This document shows positions 62,592 to 64,000 of a stretch of 64,000 nucleotides of DNA, piece by piece. The stretch covers positions 4,349,501 through 4,413,500 of the forward strand of contig CP082962.1 of the NCBI GenBank assembly GCA_021730285.1, in the 5' to 3' direction. Origin of the DNA: Desulfovibrio sp. JY (GTDB taxonomy: Bacteria > Desulfobacterota > Desulfovibrionia > Desulfovibrionales > Desulfovibrionaceae). The notes under the pieces are model-generated. The model searched no databases and was not told the DNA's origin. It saw nothing but the letters and a program-made list of their open reading frames with translations. The translations under genes and the position numbers were made by a program. The first letter of the stretch is position 1; every line of letters begins with the position of its first letter.

Positions 62592-64000
62592 CTACGCAGG
62601 AAGCTGATTGGGTTCTCGATTCATCTTAGGAAGAATGATGCTAGCGAAATTCGGAAGCAACTGTTTCACAAACCGGGAAGATGTGGGCTTAAGCCTGCTA
62701 CTAGGATAATACAATTTTTCCAAAGGCATCCATAAATCATATATTTTATACTTATCGACCTCCGACTCAATGCCCTTTACGTCGAGTATTTTCGCGTATG
62801 CACATATGTCTGTGCTATAGTCCTTCAACATCTTTTTGTATGTGTCAGACCAAGAATTTTCCTCAAAGTAACTCAATTGCGCAGTAGATGGCCCGGCATA
62901 TGAGTATGACAAGATACCCCCCCTCATAGTTGTATCTGACAAACCATCTCCCTCAACCGCACGACCACACATCATGTTCAAAGGCTTGTACATATTAATA
63001 GATCGGCATCTATCTTTCGACGAGTCCGCATAAACAACTTCAAGAGACTTGATGCATTTAACGTATGGTAGCTTTCCACCACAGCACTGACTTGAATGGA
63101 TAATGTGTTGATTAAAAACATTGTAAGTATATCCATGCATGATTTTAGTGGGAGCCCGCAAAAACAGCCCCCACAGGGGACAACTAAAAAGCATTCTAAA
63201 CAACCTAAAATCCTCTGAGTATTCAGTTGTGCCCTCTCTTATTTCCTCATTCTGCTCTTGCTCATAGGGATCTTCATTTTCGTCATAAGCAATGTCACAA
63301 GTAATTATGGGATCTTCCGACTCAAATTCAAAAGGCTTAGCCAAACCAAGCACGGCAAGATTTCGGGAAAAAATTCGATCAGAAGTAACTGGATTAGCCA
63401 GAGTCACACGCTCGGTCCCGGTGTCAACGCCCAGATGAAGATATTCCTCAACTAGCACGGCATTAAAAAAAGCAATTATACATCTATGCAGATATCGGCC
63501 AACAGGCGCTTTATCTATCGGGATGGCATTGTCGATGGACACTAGGGTGTAACAAAATCGAGTCATCGCCTTGGACCAAACTGCGACTGGCACCGGTCGC
63601 ACCTGCTTTTTCCAATAGTTACCCCACAAAACTAAGTTCTTAATGAAATTTTCTGCCTCCTCGGCATATCCCATATCATAAAATATATCATCAACATCTT
63701 CTGCGACGATTGCACTAAGCGTTTGTTTTATTCTTGCCGATTTCTCTCCAGAAACTGGAGCGAAACCGAATACAGGATAAGATCGCAGCTGAGCCATATC
63801 TTCTATTTTATTACGAAATACCTTCACTTGTTCGTCAAACGACAAAGGTCCTGAACCACCAAGCGACAACAACTCAACCACTGCACCTATAATACTAAAT
63901 ATAGACACAAAAGTAAATTCACCACCGGAAGCAACAACCTTAGAGAATGGCAATCTTGCGTATTTTTTTTGCCATGATTTTATATAGTTCCTATAAGAAG
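62592..64000 (-). CDS. rdrA: RdrA-like protein, C-terminal part; 5' end beyond window
   Basis: The frame is open from 62592 to the window edge, at least 468 codons, so the visible part is C-terminal and the P-loop ATPase domain expected in RdrA would be outside. The visible segment has no recognised motif; it is AT-richer than rdrB. Identification rests on coupling to rdrB (2 bp gap, same strand) and on the size expected for RdrA (about 900 residues). Confidence 0.55.
   Translation of the reverse strand, partial: SYRNYIKSWQKKYARLPFSKVVASGGEFTFVSIFSIIGAVVELLSLGGSGPLSFDEQVKVFRNKIEDMAQLRSYPVFGFAPVSGEKSARIKQTLSAIVAEDVDDIFYDMGYAEEAENFIKNLVLWGNYWKKQVRPVPVAVWSKAMTRFCYTLVSIDNAIPIDKAPVGRYLHRCIIAFFNAVLVEEYLHLGVDTGTERVTLANPVTSDRIFSRNLAVLGLAKPFEFESEDPIITCDIAYDENEDPYEQEQNEEIREGTTEYSEDFRLFRMLFSCPLWGLFLRAPTKIMHGYTYNVFNQHIIHSSQCCGGKLPYVKCIKSLEVVYADSSKDRCRSINMYKPLNMMCGRAVEGDGLSDTTMRGGILSYSYAGPSTAQLSYFEENSWSDTYKKMLKDYSTDICAYAKILDVKGIESEVDKYKIYDLWMPLEKLYYPSSRLKPTSSRFVKQLLPNFASIILPKMNREPNQLPA

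Overview
The window reads as GC-rich chromosomal DNA of a Desulfovibrio-type sulfate reducer (inferred from overall gene flavour and from the CRISPR/Mu/island combination; no rRNA or housekeeping gene is present to prove it). Four blocks are visible. (1) Positions 1-5025, minus strand: the front of a type I-C CRISPR-Cas operon, cas3-cas5c-cas8c, running off the left edge; cas7c, cas4, cas1, cas2 and the array would lie outside.

(2) About 5283-43560: an almost complete Mu-like transposable prophage of about 38 kb. It has MuA-site-like repeats (core TTTGGCAC) at both ends in opposite orientation, a leftward S24-type repressor, rightward early genes (Ner-like, MuA transposase, MuB ATPase, DUF3164, GemA, Mor), a lysis cassette with Rz1 nested in Rz, head genes (gp27 to gp38 order), sheath, tube, gp41/gp42 with a GGGAAAG slippery site, tape measure, baseplate, fibres, and a Com/DNA methyltransferase pair at the right end. 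A 19-bp motif followed by a CCGCC/GGCGG inverted repeat occurs three times, in front of the lysis, protease/head and baseplate modules, and looks like a shared late promoter. Genes that do not belong to the Mu core (a secreted protein, an AT-rich KAP-like ATPase, an XRE/ImmA pair with a 42-residue protein) sit immediately upstream of each copy. A further AT-rich antisense membrane gene interrupts the early region.

(3) About 43713-52530: an integrated mobilizable element. It begins at the 3' half of a tRNA-Arg(CCT) gene and carries a tyrosine integrase, an AlpA-like regulator, a broken primase, a replication-like winged-helix protein and a MobQ/TraA-type relaxase followed by TraD-, ParA- and membrane-protein genes.

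(4) 52646-64000, minus strand: a tightly packed defence operon, read from right to left as RdrA-like (partial) - RdrB-like adenosine deaminase (RADAR) - hsdR - hsdS with a C-terminal HTH domain - a zeta-ATPase remnant with its small neighbour gene - hsdM - Mrr-type endonuclease. Gaps are mostly 0-20 bp, so RADAR, type I restriction-modification and the Mrr enzyme are probably one transcript. The defence block is most simply cargo of the tRNA-Arg island, but the far end of that island is not in the window.
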